DNA of 64,000 bases from Tieghemostelium lacteum (taxonomy: Eukaryota > Evosea > Eumycetozoa > Dictyosteliales > Raperosteliaceae). The notes under the pieces are model-generated. The model was not told the DNA's origin, made no database searches, and was given only the letters and a program-made list of their open reading frames with translations. Below are positions 19,783 to 29,912 of the stretch, one piece after another; position 1 is the first letter of the stretch, and each line of letters starts with the position of its first letter. The stretch covers positions 682,001-746,000 of the forward strand of contig LODT01000001.1 of NCBI GenBank assembly GCA_001606155.1, in the 5' to 3' direction. A program made the translations under genes and the position numbers.

Positions 19783-20787
19783 TTATTTATGTACATTGAA
19801 AAGGGCCATAAAATGGTCTGGTATTAGAATTTGTATTAGGTTGTTATTTTTGCACCAAGTCTTGGTGAACATTTTGATTTGAAATTTGATCGAGGATATA
19901 CATTGGTTTTTCACCTTGTCTATAGTGGTACTGTGGTGGAGCCTCCAGTGTTTGGACATTAGGCGGAACGTTTTTTCCCATTCTGCTCTTTTAGCTATAT
20001 TCATCTTGTAGGTGACAGCTAGCCAGTTCAGTTCCATATCAATTTTATCGTGATTTTTCTTATTTCTCGAATACCATATGAAGTCAAACAATATAGCAAT
20101 AAATGAACCCAATACTGGGTTGTTGATTTGGTTTAATATTCTTTGGTTCCATTGGTATCTACTTGATAGAACTCTTTCTTGAATATTCTTTATGAAACCC
20201 AGTCTTTTACAGGTAAAGAATATGTGTTCTGACGTTTCTGTTTCCTTGCAGAATGGACACACACTACCATGGACTTTTGGTAAAGCTTTAAGTATATATC
20301 TCCACATCAGGTCTCTACCTTTGTTATTATGACAGTTCTTCAGGTTTTTGAGGATGTGGGGTAGATTTACATTCTCTTCTCTTAATTTTCTTTGGCCCTC
20401 AGTGAGTATCATTACTTCTCTTTGACCGTCTATACGTTTCATCATTACTTCATATATTTCTTTTAATCTTATTCTTCTATTGGTTCCTTCTGGAATTGTC
20501 TTGGAACCTATTTCTGTTTTAGAGTTTGTGTAATCTTTCCATGCTTCAAAACAGTTTTTCATAAATTCAGACGGCATATTGTTTCTCCATCTATGTATCC
20601 ATGCATCCTCGTAGGAGACTGCTAGAGCTGAAGATCTATTTAATCTTTTGATGAAGGTGGTAAAAATCCAAGCTTTTTGAGCCCTTGCTCTAATATCCAT
20701 TTTCCATAGACTGATTCCACCATGTAAAATTGATTTGGACGCTCTTGCTTGTGATATTTTGTTTCTATTTTTCTTGGTAGGGTCCTT
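19783..20787 (-). pseudogene. LINE ORF2 C-terminal fragment (reverse transcriptase tail with zf-RVT domain)
   Basis: Translating the minus strand from 20787 gives an open frame of about 330 residues with no start of its own. It opens with the post-catalytic thumb motif of LINE reverse transcriptases (ISQARASKSILHGGISLWKMD) and ends with the CCHC zf-RVT signature CPFCKETETSEHIFFTC. The catalytic FxDD box would lie upstream and is missing. The frame has no internal stop over 1 kb, so the truncation may be recent. In Dictyostelium, TRE elements are the only non-LTR retroelements known to me, and they target tRNA genes; the tRNA 200 bp away fits. Confidence 0.8.
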
Positions 20788-20933
20788 TGTTGTAAAGTAC
20801 TAAGTATTAACAGTTACGCTAAAAGGTCTTAAGATGATAGTCATCCATTCCTGACTACCTTTTATGTATACTTTATACTAATCTATATTGTACTCTTGTA
20901 ACTTGGTAAGGAGCATTCTTACATTGTTTTAAA
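20788..20933. repeat. 146-bp direct repeat, right copy
   Basis: Near-identical to 19559..19704. It abuts the truncated end of the LINE frame and ends 46 bp before tRNA-Ser. Confidence 0.9.
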
Positions 20934-20979
20934 AATTTCAGAAACCGGTTTATCATAAAATTTTTAATTTCACATCATA

Positions 20980-21060
20980 GTCGATTTGGTAGAGTGGTTA
21001 ATACGTTTGCCTGCTAAGCAAATTCCTTCGGGAGCGCAGGTTCGAACCCTGCAGTCGACG
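20980..21060 (+). tRNA. tRNA-Ser(GCT)
   Basis: An 81-base class II cloverleaf: acceptor GTCGATT/AGTCGAC, D arm with AGTGGTTAA, and anticodon stem TTTGC/GCAAA with loop CTGCTAA (anticodon GCT, Ser AGC/AGU). It has a long variable arm TTCCTTCGGGAGC and T arm GCAGG-TTCGAAC-CCTGC. A T-rich terminator begins at 21061. It is bracketed by a TRE-like element 46 bp upstream and a second LINE fragment about 57 bp downstream. Confidence 0.95.
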
Positions 21061-21116
21061 TTTTATTGTTTTTTTTAGGTTTTAAAAAATTTTGTGGGGT
21101 TTTTTTTTTTTTTTTT

Positions 21117-22240
21117 GGGCAGTGCCTATGAATCATGGGATCTAAAGCTAAGACAAGAAGCCTTCAAGGATATGGAACCTAAACAGGCTGCTTTGTCTAC
21201 ACCATGATAATAATGTTAGCGAGTTCCAAGAATGGTACATTAAACAAATCAAAAACAAAAAGATTGTCTCCGATATTCTCAGACCACAAGTGGATGCATG
21301 GGAAAACTATAGACAAGACCACGCCAGATCGATACCTGAACTGAGAAAGCTAAAAGATTAAGTAGGTGATATCAAAATAGTAAATGGGATTAGAAATGAC
21401 CACAATCAACTCATCAAGTTAAGAGATATATACAAGAACCTGACCATCAAGAAACACAACTCTAGGGTTAGAAGGACTGATGGCCAATCCAATCTCCAAC
21501 TAGACCTTAATCTACAAGGTATATTCCCTAGAATAGCTAGAATTGTTCATCACAAAGGTAGAAATCACCAAAGAAAGAGATGCCCTCTAAATGAATGTAA
21601 TTCAACATTCTCTGATCCATACATCCACTTTTTTTTCAACTGTAAGCTATCAACCAAACACTGTAAGGAAATTGTTCCCATTGTCAACCAACTCTCTATC
21701 AAGAAAATCCACTCTTGGAGTCTAAATGCCATAGATCTAAATCAAATCAGCCACCACGAGAAAACATTCCCAACCCTGATGGCTATAATAATGAACCAAA
21801 TGTGGAATATAATCTGTTACAACCTCTTTGAAACTGACAAATCAAATAGACCACCACCTGTAATGAACACAGCTATAATAAGAAAAGAACTATCCGAAAC
21901 AATCAACATTGCTAAATGGAAACTGCTAAAATACCTAGACTACCAATCAAGGATCAACAACTCCAATGACGATGTTAAACTTAAATTTGAATTCAATAGA
22001 AACTGGCAAACAGTTTAAACAATCCTCTACCAATTCCACATTATTATTATTTTTAAAATTCCAATTTGAACAACTGAAAATAAAGAAGAACTTACAAACA
22101 AGAACTAAAACAAGAAGACCCCATAAGAAGAAAACAAAAACAAGAAGAAGAACACCCACCTATCACAACATAAATGTATCAATCACAACTCACAATAAAA
22201 ACTCACATCACAAAACAAAACAATCAAAACCAAGATAAAT
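21117..22240 (+). mobile_element. Second LINE (TRE3-like by position) fragment downstream of tRNA-Ser
   Basis: The fragment starts after a T-run about 57 bp beyond the tRNA and reads in the same direction as the tRNA. It holds a degraded ORF2 C-terminus and an A-rich 3' region to about 22240; the exact 3' end is unclear. In Dictyostelium, TRE3 elements insert downstream of tRNA genes and TRE5 upstream. Position and the reverse-transcriptase tail suggest a TRE3 relative, distinct in sequence from the element at 19.6-20.9 kb. Confidence 0.65.
21121..22018 (+). pseudogene. LINE ORF2 C-terminal fragment with CCHC (zf-RVT) motif, degraded
   Basis: The coding trace starts at about 21126 (AYESWDLKLRQEAFKD). 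It shifts frame near 21205, has an in-frame TAA near 21358, then stays open to 22018. The zf-RVT-like signature RCPLNECNSTFSDPYIHFFFNC (first part at about 21578) is intact, followed by helices to FEFNRNWQTV. It shares only the domain type with the minus-strand fragment upstream, not close sequence. No catalytic reverse-transcriptase motif remains. Confidence 0.7.
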
Positions 22241-22320
22241 ACCATTTAACACCAACCACAAACACAATTTTAACAGATAATACCTCTCAATAAATAAACG
22301 TAATTAAGACTTTACCGTAG

Positions 22321-22563
22321 TACTGGCGCATTGCTAGTTACACAGGTCCAAAAAAAACCATCTTTGGTGTAGCAGTAACGATAGTATCTATCATTTCACA
22401 GTCTTTATCCAATACGTATTACATTACTGTCACTCAGATCTCAATTCATGTATTGTTTGGCACTATGTGCACTCTTAATCTTATCATTATCGCAGTTATT
22501 TTCCTCATCACCACTACTATTCAAAATGGTCGTAGTGTTAGCTATTGTTTTAGTGGTTTTTAA
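22321..22563 (+). other. Orphan membrane-type open frame (exon-like)
   Basis: 80 codons without an initiating ATG follow ACCGTAG, a plausible splice acceptor ending at 22320. The translation (YWRIASYTGPKKTIFGVA...) has two strongly hydrophobic segments, the second running through LFGTMCTLNLIIIAVIFLI. GC content and codon use are higher than in the surrounding spacer. It could be one exon of a decayed or unrecognised membrane protein. I cannot link it to neighbouring exons. Confidence 0.3.
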
Positions 22564-23124
22564 CTGAATGCAGATTTAGTTAGACTCTGTTTTAATGATT
22601 TCTTTTGGTTGGTGATTCTGGTTTGGGGACTCTTTTATTACTATCAAAGAATGATCCACTTTTGATTTTGCAATTAATTCCTCTCTATTGATTTGGTAAT
22701 TCTACTTTAATACTTTTTTTTTTGGTTGTTCTGTTTGCTTGGGTTTTTTCTGTGATTTCTGAAGTAATTCCTTATATCTGGCTTTTTTGCATTCTCTTTT
22801 TTCTTATCTTTTATTACATCCTTTATAACCTTTTTAAATCCTGAGCTTTCGTTATCTTCTTGTTGATTATCTTCTAAATCATCCAATTCACTCACAAAAT
22901 CTTCATGGTCACAATTTTCTTTTCGTTTTTTACCATTTATTTATCTATCTAAAATTGTTTTTATATTATTGATTTTCATTTTTTATTGGAAAAGTGAAGT
23001 CAAATATATAAAATAAAATTCAGATTTAGAAATAAATAAAATATTTACTCAAAAAAATAAAATGATTTCATTTTTACCATTCAACCTTTCTCTTTTTTTT
23101 TACTTGTTATCTTACCTTAACCTT
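22564..23124. other. Spacer with a lysine-rich minus-strand frame
   Basis: The minus strand at 22707..22895 encodes a charged, low-complexity stretch (LEDNQQEDNESSGFKK ... KKPDIRNYFRNHRKNP) that starts with GTG only and stays open a little upstream (CDHEDFVSE). DIRNYF resembles a PIP-like motif, but this is weak. It may be part of an unrecognised gene or of the element debris to the left. The rest is AT-rich. Confidence 0.3.
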
Positions 23125-25791
23125 TTATTTATTTGAAATCAAAATAGAAGATATACAAGTAATATCAGTATATCTAGCTCGATTTGAACTATAAAGATGT
23201 GGTATGCAGCCATATTGACTTGAAGAAAAGAGTAGAGTATCCTGATCAGGATCAACTATTTGATTTCCATCATACATAAATACATTGAATTCAGTACCAT
23301 TGAATACTCTTAGGCTGTGATAGGTTGATATATAAAAATGTTTTAATTGAATTTGAATAGGTGAGATTTTGTTTAATTCTTTCCAAATAATTGAATCTAC
23401 GCCTTGAAGGTTATTGTTACCAATGGTATGAGGATATACATGTTCGAGAACAATGGCAACTTGGTATTTGTTTTTTGATAAAATATCTAGAATTCTCTCT
23501 GATAGTTGGTTAATCAATTGATAGGTTCTATCACCACATTTAACAGATAGATATGGATTTGGAATTGGTGGTATTTGGAATTGATATGATGGACCTGTTC
23601 TCGTATCATCAAAATATGACCAAGATTTAATTCCAAATCCCCAATCATCTTTCTCTTGATATTTATGGAAGATTTCTAATTCAATAAAGATCTTTGTACC
23701 TTTTTTAACTGGGCTGATAGTATGAGTACAGCCATCGTCATCAAAATAGGTAGCCAACCAATATAGTGTCTTGCTTTCTCCATTGATATATGGCTTGTAA
23801 ATAAAACTATTGCCATCATAAGAGACATGATGATCACCACCTGTTTCTATGTTACTGGTCCCAATAGGCAAAATTAATGTACCAATTTCATTCTCCTGTC
23901 TATGAGAATTTAATTTTAATGGTTTATTCATGTTCTCTAAAATAATTATTCTCTTTGCTGATTGATTGATAACAATGAAATTACTAATTTTTAAAAGATT
24001 ACCGTGTACATTGTATACAAACTTACCAATTTTACACTCATATTTTTTGTTGAACAGAATTTCATGACCATTACCATCAGCAAGTGGTTTAGATATAGAC
24101 TTCAATTTTTCAATATTTGGTTCTAAAAAAGTACCAAAATCCTCGCCGTTGATATTGATGGTGTCTATATAGCTGGGATCCATGTTTTCAAAATCCATTT
24201 CAAACTCACCAACCAAAATGGAAGGTTTATAAATTTTTGATATTAGTTTTGGTATGGTTTGATCAATATTATTATTATTACCATTATTGTTGTTATCAAG
24301 TTGTGAATCATTAGGATTAGCTGAGAAAAGACATCTATTTTTAATTTGTACATCATTGGCCAAAGCCATTTTAAAGAAATTGTGAAGTTTGATATATTCT
24401 ACAATACAAGCATCTGTATATGTGATATCTTTCTTCACGGTGTTGTTGATAACCAAGACAGACAAACATGAGATATTATCAAAGTCATATCCGTGAATAG
24501 GGAGTTTTGATTGAAATGCTCTAATCTCTCCGTATCTAGAGGAAATGTATAAATGCATTTGGGTTTGTGAATGTTGATGAGGACCATTTTTTAGAGTATA
24601 GTTATCAACAAGATCCAGTCTAAAATTAGAATAATGATTATAGATTTCATCTTCTGGAAGATTCTGTTCATCTTGTGAGAAATTCTGAATGGTGAATGTC
24701 TGAATTTCAACTTGATTTGGAAATTTTAATTTCAATAGGTTCCAAAGATGAGAATCTATACCAATGATTTCAGAGTCTTTTGGATTGTTTGGATATAAAT
24801 TGTTCAACACCAATCCAAAACTTTTAACGTTTTCATCTACTAAGATCTCTGATTTCAATCTATCAGCCAATAACTTTAATACTTCGTCTTTTTGCTTTGA
24901 ATTATCAATATTAAATTGAGGTTGACTAATTTCCCTTATACAGGAAATTGGTTCATCAGAGATGTGACTTTCATGCTGGTCATCATAAATGGATAATCTG
25001 TCGCTTATGAAGAGGAACTCTGAGACTTCATAACAACTAAATTTTAAGTGAAGGTACATCCTCATTCCAGAAACCATAGGTAATATACGATAGTTTTGAG
25101 AAAATGGTTGATTGGGCAAAAATGAAAACCATTGCAAAGTGTATTTACTTTTGTTATTCTCTTTATATTGCTGAAAAGAAAGATTAAATTTAACACCAGT
25201 TGTAAGAGATTGTAGTTCGCCACCTTGTCTATTATTATTATTATTATTATTATTACTACTGTTATCATTACTATTATTTATATTTTGAATTGAAGTACCT
25301 CCAATAGGTACTAATATATTGATACAATTCAACCCTTCAAAATTATAAGGATTTATATCTTTACCCTCTTCTAACACAATTATTTTATGTGGTATTAATT
25401 CTTTTACGCCATTCATTTCTCCATCATCTAATTTACCCAACACCGCTGAGAAATTATTGAAAAGTTGATTCAAAATGTTTTGTGATAATCCATTTGATAT
25501 TACAATTTTATGGTTCAGTCCAGAGGAATATATTTGTTTAATTCTATCAACATTAGGATTCAATAAAGTCCCGCATTCTAAAGAATCTACTGAAAATTCT
25601 AAGTAATCTTTAGAGTCAATATCTCCATTGATTTCATTTATGAGATAAGGTGTTTCATAAAGTTCAGTAACCAATTTATTAATCTTATTATTAGGATCAT
25701 TTTGAAATCTATAACCACTTATATTTTCTTTCAAATCCAGTGATTTACTGAATAATGTCTTGAAACTGTTATAATTGAGTGGGATATCCAT
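23125..25791 (-). CDS. Unknown 888-residue protein made of two related halves
   Basis: The first ATG is at 25791, and the TTG further upstream is not used. Two halves align by eye. NILVPIGGTSIQN pairs with TLILPIGTSNIETG, LVLNNLYPNN...IIGIDSHLWNLLKLK with IVLEHVYPHT...LQGVDSIIWKELNK, and SSRYGEIRAFQ with SSSQYGCIPHLYS. GTLLNPNVDRIKQI also pairs with GTFLEPNIEKLKSI. Each half ends near a DIT(Y/C) motif and a hydrophobic strand. A poly-Asn insertion sits in the first half. There is no signal peptide or membrane segment, so it is probably a cytosolic globular repeat protein. I do not recognise the domain. Confidence 0.8.
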   Translation of the reverse strand: MDIPLNYNSFKTLFSKSLDLKENISGYRFQNDPNNKINKLVTELYETPYLINEINGDIDSKDYLEFSVDSLECGTLLNPNVDRIKQIYSSGLNHKIVISNGLSQNILNQLFNNFSAVLGKLDDGEMNGVKELIPHKIIVLEEGKDINPYNFEGLNCINILVPIGGTSIQNINNSNDNSSNNNNNNNNRQGGELQSLTTGVKFNLSFQQYKENNKSKYTLQWFSFLPNQPFSQNYRILPMVSGMRMYLHLKFSCYEVSEFLFISDRLSIYDDQHESHISDEPISCIREISQPQFNIDNSKQKDEVLKLLADRLKSEILVDENVKSFGLVLNNLYPNNPKDSEIIGIDSHLWNLLKLKFPNQVEIQTFTIQNFSQDEQNLPEDEIYNHYSNFRLDLVDNYTLKNGPHQHSQTQMHLYISSRYGEIRAFQSKLPIHGYDFDNISCLSVLVINNTVKKDITYTDACIVEYIKLHNFFKMALANDVQIKNRCLFSANPNDSQLDNNNNGNNNNIDQTIPKLISKIYKPSILVGEFEMDFENMDPSYIDTININGEDFGTFLEPNIEKLKSISKPLADGNGHEILFNKKYECKIGKFVYNVHGNLLKISNFIVINQSAKRIIILENMNKPLKLNSHRQENEIGTLILPIGTSNIETGGDHHVSYDGNSFIYKPYINGESKTLYWLATYFDDDGCTHTISPVKKGTKIFIELEIFHKYQEKDDWGFGIKSWSYFDDTRTGPSYQFQIPPIPNPYLSVKCGDRTYQLINQLSERILDILSKNKYQVAIVLEHVYPHTIGNNNLQGVDSIIWKELNKISPIQIQLKHFYISTYHSLRVFNGTEFNVFMYDGNQIVDPDQDTLLFSSSQYGCIPHLYSSNRARYTDITCISSILISNK

Positions 25792-25913
25792 ATTTAGAAA
25801 TTTTAATAAAAACAAAAAAATCTACCAAAGACAAAGAATCCAACATCCATTTAAATGTAGTATGTAAATTTAAAAAAAAATTTTATTTTATTTTACTATA
25901 AAAATTTAATTTA

Positions 25914-27628
25914 CTAGAAATCAATTTCAATCCAAGTAAAATTAAAAATTCTTGGTAAACCTTGATGTATAACATTTTCCCAATTTGACCAAGTAAATGG
26001 TGGACATTCATCATTTACAGTTGGGCCATTTCTAGCAAAAGTTGTAAATGTTTCAAACATTTTACTATTCATTACTTTACCATCTATACCACCCCATGCA
26101 CCTTTATAAAACCAACTTGATGGTTCATATGGTGATCCTCCTAAATCATATCTAGCTGCTATTGCATCTAAAATAAAAATTTTATATATTAATACACACA
26201 AACCTATATTTATATAATATTTATATACATACTACCGGGATAACCAAATGATAAAGGATCAGATTTATATTGATTATAAGAAATTAAATATTGTAAATCT
26301 GATAAATTTTCAACTTGTGATTGTCTTTGTTTAAAGATATTAGCTCTTGGATTGTATTCATAACTAAACAGATTACCATATAATTGTTCATAGTATGAGT
26401 ATCCCATCAAATCAAAAATCTCTAAACTATATGGTCTGTTATAGGATGGCCAATATTGTTGTTGAATCAGTGTAAATGTTTGATCGGATGCAACATAACC
26501 AATTGGATACTGTTCAACTATCCATAGGGTACCAGCTACCAATGGTTGTGAAGGTTTAAATAATTTATAATCAACAATCATAAATTGAATATTATTGGTA
26601 CCAGAGTTAAATGGTACAAAATTTTCAATCCATTCAAAGCCACTATTGGATAATCTATTTGCAACTAGATTTCTAATCCAATATAAAAAGGATTGTGGTG
26701 TAATTCTATTGTATAGTGTTTGATTTAATATAGAATTTAAAGTCTCTGTCAATTGTAATTTAGATGGACGTATCATATAAAAATCATCAATACTAACTAA
26801 TAAACCAGGATACGATGCAAATAAAGTTTCATAACCATATGGAGTTGATGCAACTGGTATTTTTATACGTTTGTAAATTCTAATCATATCAGTGTACTGT
26901 GACCATGTTGTATGACCAACCATTAAATCAGTATTATTATCTGTAAGTTTAATTAATGTTGTACAATGTCCAGTTGTAACCATAAACTCTTCCAATTCTT
27001 TTCTATTCATTTCTGAAAAACTATGATTTTGTTGTGAAACTGCTGATTGAATATCTTCAATATCACCATATAAATTTATCAAATAAATTTCCAAAAATGA
27101 TAATTGATATTCATAAGGTGCTGCTGAATTATATCCTAAATAAATACCATTTAATTGTTCCAATGCATTAGAAACTTGTAACCAATAACCGCTTTCTTCT
27201 GAATTTTCATTTAATTGATTTTTCATAAATTCTATATTTTCATATACAAAATTTACAACTTCAACTGGAAATTCATTCACATTACTTGTATTAAATTGTG
27301 AATTAAAATAGTTAATTGAAAAGTTATAAATATATTCCCATGTAAGATAAGATTCTAAAAATCCTGCTCCTTTAAAAGCCAAATCATCGGTAATCATTGA
27401 ATTGGTTTCAATATATAATTTACCCCATCCATCTTTAAATAATTCATCTTTAAAATATCCCCATGCAATTAAACTTTCATTTTTACCAGCTACAACTTGA
27501 AATTCTTCATTTAGTGAAAAATATTCAATATCATTTTCGTTTTCAATTAAAAAATTAATTTCATTTGAATTAATAATAATTAAAAAATTGAATAATATAA
27601 ATAAAATTGATAAATTTTTAGTAATCAT
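25914..27628 (-). CDS. Phospholipase B-like protein (PLBD/Plb family), secreted or lysosomal
   Basis: Two exons, 27628..26233 and 26167..25914, joined over a 65-bp intron (GTATGT...TTTTAG). Splicing creates SFGYPGNAIAARYDLGG, the family's conserved core near the C-terminus. The product is 549 residues, the usual size. The ATG at 27628 starts a clear signal peptide (LSILFILFNFLIIINS); the longer frame begins with TTG. TGHCTTLIKLT holds the cysteine expected to be the N-terminal nucleophile released by self-cleavage in this Ntn-hydrolase fold. Several NxS/T sites are present. Dictyostelium plb proteins are secreted or lysosomal amidases acting on phospholipids. Paralogue identity is not assignable. 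Confidence 0.9.
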
Positions 27629-27745
27629 AGTAACAAAAAAAATATTTCTAATAATATTTTTATTTATAAAAAATCTTTTTGAAATTGGGTTTTTGATCAA
27701 ATAGCCTGGTATTTGGGAAAATATAAAAATTTATAATTTAAATAA

Positions 27746-29344
27746 TTATTGCTGAAATTTTAAAAATGGTAAAGTTGAATTTTGAATTTCTACTGATAGT
27801 GATTTGATATCTATATCAGTAACTCTATCTTCAATTAGTTTGGGTACAATTTTTCTAATTGAATTATATAACATTTCAGTTTGAGTTGATAATTTAAAAT
27901 TTCCAACTAGTTTTTCTTTTCTAAGATCAATAGCTTGGCAAGCAATTATTAAAGTCATAGAAATAACATTTAAAAGTTTTTCAATCATTAATTTTGAACC
28001 CCATGCAGAATGTAAACCTAAACTTACAACATCTTGATTAAATTGCTCTGTTACTAAATTGTGTATACATGCTGGTGATGCTTCTTGTCTTAACCATGCT
28101 ACTAGAGAACTATGTGATATTTGCATACCTTTTAATCCACTTAGTCCTGGTTGTGCTGATAATGAATTTGGTAATCCTCTAGAGAAATGTTTGTGCATCA
28201 GTAGTGCTACAAGGGAATGTAAATGATTAGCTACCAATGTAATATCAATCTTTATTCCATCCATAACTCTTGCCATATGATTACCCATAAAATTACCACC
28301 ACTCAATGGGTCACCATTATAAGGGTCAATTAAAGGATTGTCATTTACAGATAGATACTCTATCTTACAAGTTTCTTTTGCCTTTTGAATTTGTTCTATA
28401 ATTACACCCAATATTTGTGGAGCACATCTAAGTGAATATACTTCTTGAACTGGTTCATTAAGCTCTTCAGTAGTACCTTCATTTCCAAAAGAATTTAATT
28501 TACACATGATTTCAACATTTTTGGAAATAGATTTTTGATAGTCATCACAATCCAAATATTGTCTAAGCATATTGGCAACTTGAATTTGACCTGGATGACC
28601 TTTAATGAGATGAATACGATTATCATAATGACCAGTATTGGCTTGTAATGCTTCAACAATCAATGAAACTGCTCCTATAGTTGCTTCAAAACATTTTTCA
28701 AATTGATGCAAAGTCAGGGAACTTACAGCACTTATAACTCTAGTACCATTTATTAATGCCAAACCTTCTTTTGATTGTAATTTTATTTCTGATATTCCAG
28801 TCAACGAAAGTGCTTCTTGAGCTGATATAACATTCCCTTTATAATAAACCATACCTTTACCACAAAGTGATTGTGCAATATAAGATAATGGTAATAAATC
28901 ACCACTAGCTCCAACAGATCCATAAATAGGAACTTGTGGGGTAATACCTAGATTTAAATGTTGTAGTAAAGTTTTAACTACCACAGGTCTTACAGCACTC
29001 CATCCTCTTGAAAGTGCTAAAACTATTATAAATTGTGATGCTCTTACATAGGGAATTGGAAAATAATCACCAGTACCACAATTTAAAGAATCCAATAATT
29101 TACATTGATGTCTTTGCAATAAATCAGAACCAATCAATACATTAGCATTACCACCAAAACCAGTATTTATACCATAAATTACATGATTTTCAACTAATCT
29201 CTTTTCCAATTGTTCTCTACCTTGTTCAAGAAAGTTAAAAACACTTTTTGATAATTTCACTTCAACTTTTCCATTGGCAACCAAATTTATGTCTTCAATT
29301 TCAATTTCGGAATTATCCAATTGAATTATAATTTCCTTTCTCAT
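27746..29344 (-). CDS. hutH: Histidine ammonia-lyase
   Basis: Converts L-histidine to urocanate and ammonia, the first step of histidine breakdown. The 532-residue single-exon product starts at ATG 29344. The Ala-Ser-Gly that cyclises into the MIO electrophile is at about 146-148 in YGSVGASGDLLPLS. The active-site loop YGINTGFGG is at about 57-65. LINGTR, the QLDCDD-like region and EQFNQDVVSLGLHSA complete the family core. The length is typical for HAL (about 500-550). PAL is less likely because the sequence lacks the plant-type extension and fits HAL motifs closely. It lies tail-to-head after the phospholipase B-like gene, 118 bp away. Confidence 0.93.
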   Translation of the reverse strand: MRKEIIIQLDNSEIEIEDINLVANGKVEVKLSKSVFNFLEQGREQLEKRLVENHVIYGINTGFGGNANVLIGSDLLQRHQCKLLDSLNCGTGDYFPIPYVRASQFIIVLALSRGWSAVRPVVVKTLLQHLNLGITPQVPIYGSVGASGDLLPLSYIAQSLCGKGMVYYKGNVISAQEALSLTGISEIKLQSKEGLALINGTRVISAVSSLTLHQFEKCFEATIGAVSLIVEALQANTGHYDNRIHLIKGHPGQIQVANMLRQYLDCDDYQKSISKNVEIMCKLNSFGNEGTTEELNEPVQEVYSLRCAPQILGVIIEQIQKAKETCKIEYLSVNDNPLIDPYNGDPLSGGNFMGNHMARVMDGIKIDITLVANHLHSLVALLMHKHFSRGLPNSLSAQPGLSGLKGMQISHSSLVAWLRQEASPACIHNLVTEQFNQDVVSLGLHSAWGSKLMIEKLLNVISMTLIIACQAIDLRKEKLVGNFKLSTQTEMLYNSIRKIVPKLIEDRVTDIDIKSLSVEIQNSTLPFLKFQQ

Positions 29345-29386
29345 TTTTATCAATTATATTTTGAATATAAATAAAATGAATCAAAT

Positions 29387-29445
29387 ATTTATCTTATTCT
29401 GTTCATTCTTAAATAATCCGAACAGAATAGCAGAATAAGATAAAT
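29387..29445. repeat. Imperfect inverted repeat (hairpin)
   Basis: Left arm ATTTATCTTATTCTGTTC (29387-29404), a 15-base loop, and the right arm at 29420-29445. The right arm is the full reverse complement carrying an extra 8 bases (a local TATTCTG-type duplication). It sits about 45 bp upstream of the histidine ammonia-lyase start. A cruciform, a mini-element relic or a regulatory site are all possible. Confidence 0.7.
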
Positions 29446-29524
29446 ACGTATTCTAAAAATAGAATAGTGGTGTGGTTCAAAATTTTAAAAAATGAAAAAT
29501 AATTAATTATTGATATGTTTTATA

Positions 29525-29566
29525 AGATCTTTAAAGATCTATAAGATCTTGAGATCTTATAAGATC
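29525..29566. repeat. Cluster of AGATCT palindromes
   Basis: Four AGATCT hexamers and one GAGATCT in about 40 bases, arranged as nested palindromes such as ATAAGATCTTGAGATCTTAT. Confidence 0.75.
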
Positions 29567-29726
29567 TGGGAAAAGAGAATTTCTGCTCATCAGGTAAGAA
29601 ATGGTATCAGCCTTTTTCATTGGTTGCCCGATTTATCTAGATACGCAGGAAGATTTTAATTCTAAGTCATTGGTGAAACTAAATAGCTTATTATTATGTT
29701 ATTAGTGGTGTAAAGCTTATTCCACT

Positions 29727-29912
29727 TTATACTTCATCAACTCCATTACAATGCGCACAAATTGGACATGGATATCTCTTGGTTCTTTTGGAAGTTGGTT
29801 TCATATGCTGAAATTGTATTCTGGTACTCTTATAGTCAAGTTGTGTGAGGATATTTTGGTTTAAAGACTCTAATTTTTGTTTAACTCTTTGGCTACTTTT
29901 TTCGTTGGACAT
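29727..29912 (-). CDS. Small hypothetical protein with a CxxCxxC motif
   Basis: 61 residues from ATG 29912: a helical, charged N-terminus and a basic end with RYPCPICAHCNG, a half zinc-binding site. It could be an independent small gene, a relic of a larger protein (the C-terminal Cys-rich tail of a transposase is one possibility), or chance. The first 20 codons look like real coding sequence. Confidence 0.35.
   Translation of the reverse strand: MSNEKSSQRVKQKLESLNQNILTQLDYKSTRIQFQHMKPTSKRTKRYPCPICAHCNGVDEV

Larger units (their letters stand above)
19559..20933 (-). mobile_element. TRE-like non-LTR retroelement, truncated, upstream of tRNA-Ser
   Basis: The minus strand carries the C-terminal part of a LINE reverse transcriptase protein, a short 3' region (GGTATCAATTGGTACGCC...), a run of 10 A and then a 146-bp sequence. 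The same 146 bp also borders the truncated 5' side. The right end lies 46 bp before tRNA-Ser(GCT), the spacing known for TRE5 elements. Most of ORF2 and all of ORF1 are absent. The 146-bp repeats may be element modules (D. discoideum TRE5-A carries its B module at both ends) or an exceptionally long target duplication. A piece of the same sequence next to the same 3' region at 17.2 kb favours modules. Confidence 0.7.

Noticed and set aside
19559-20933. Reading the 136/146-bp direct repeats as LTRs
   Set aside because: The inner ends are TG...CA, but similarity runs 10 bp past them, and the enclosed reverse-transcriptase tail has the zf-RVT domain of LINEs, not LTR elements.
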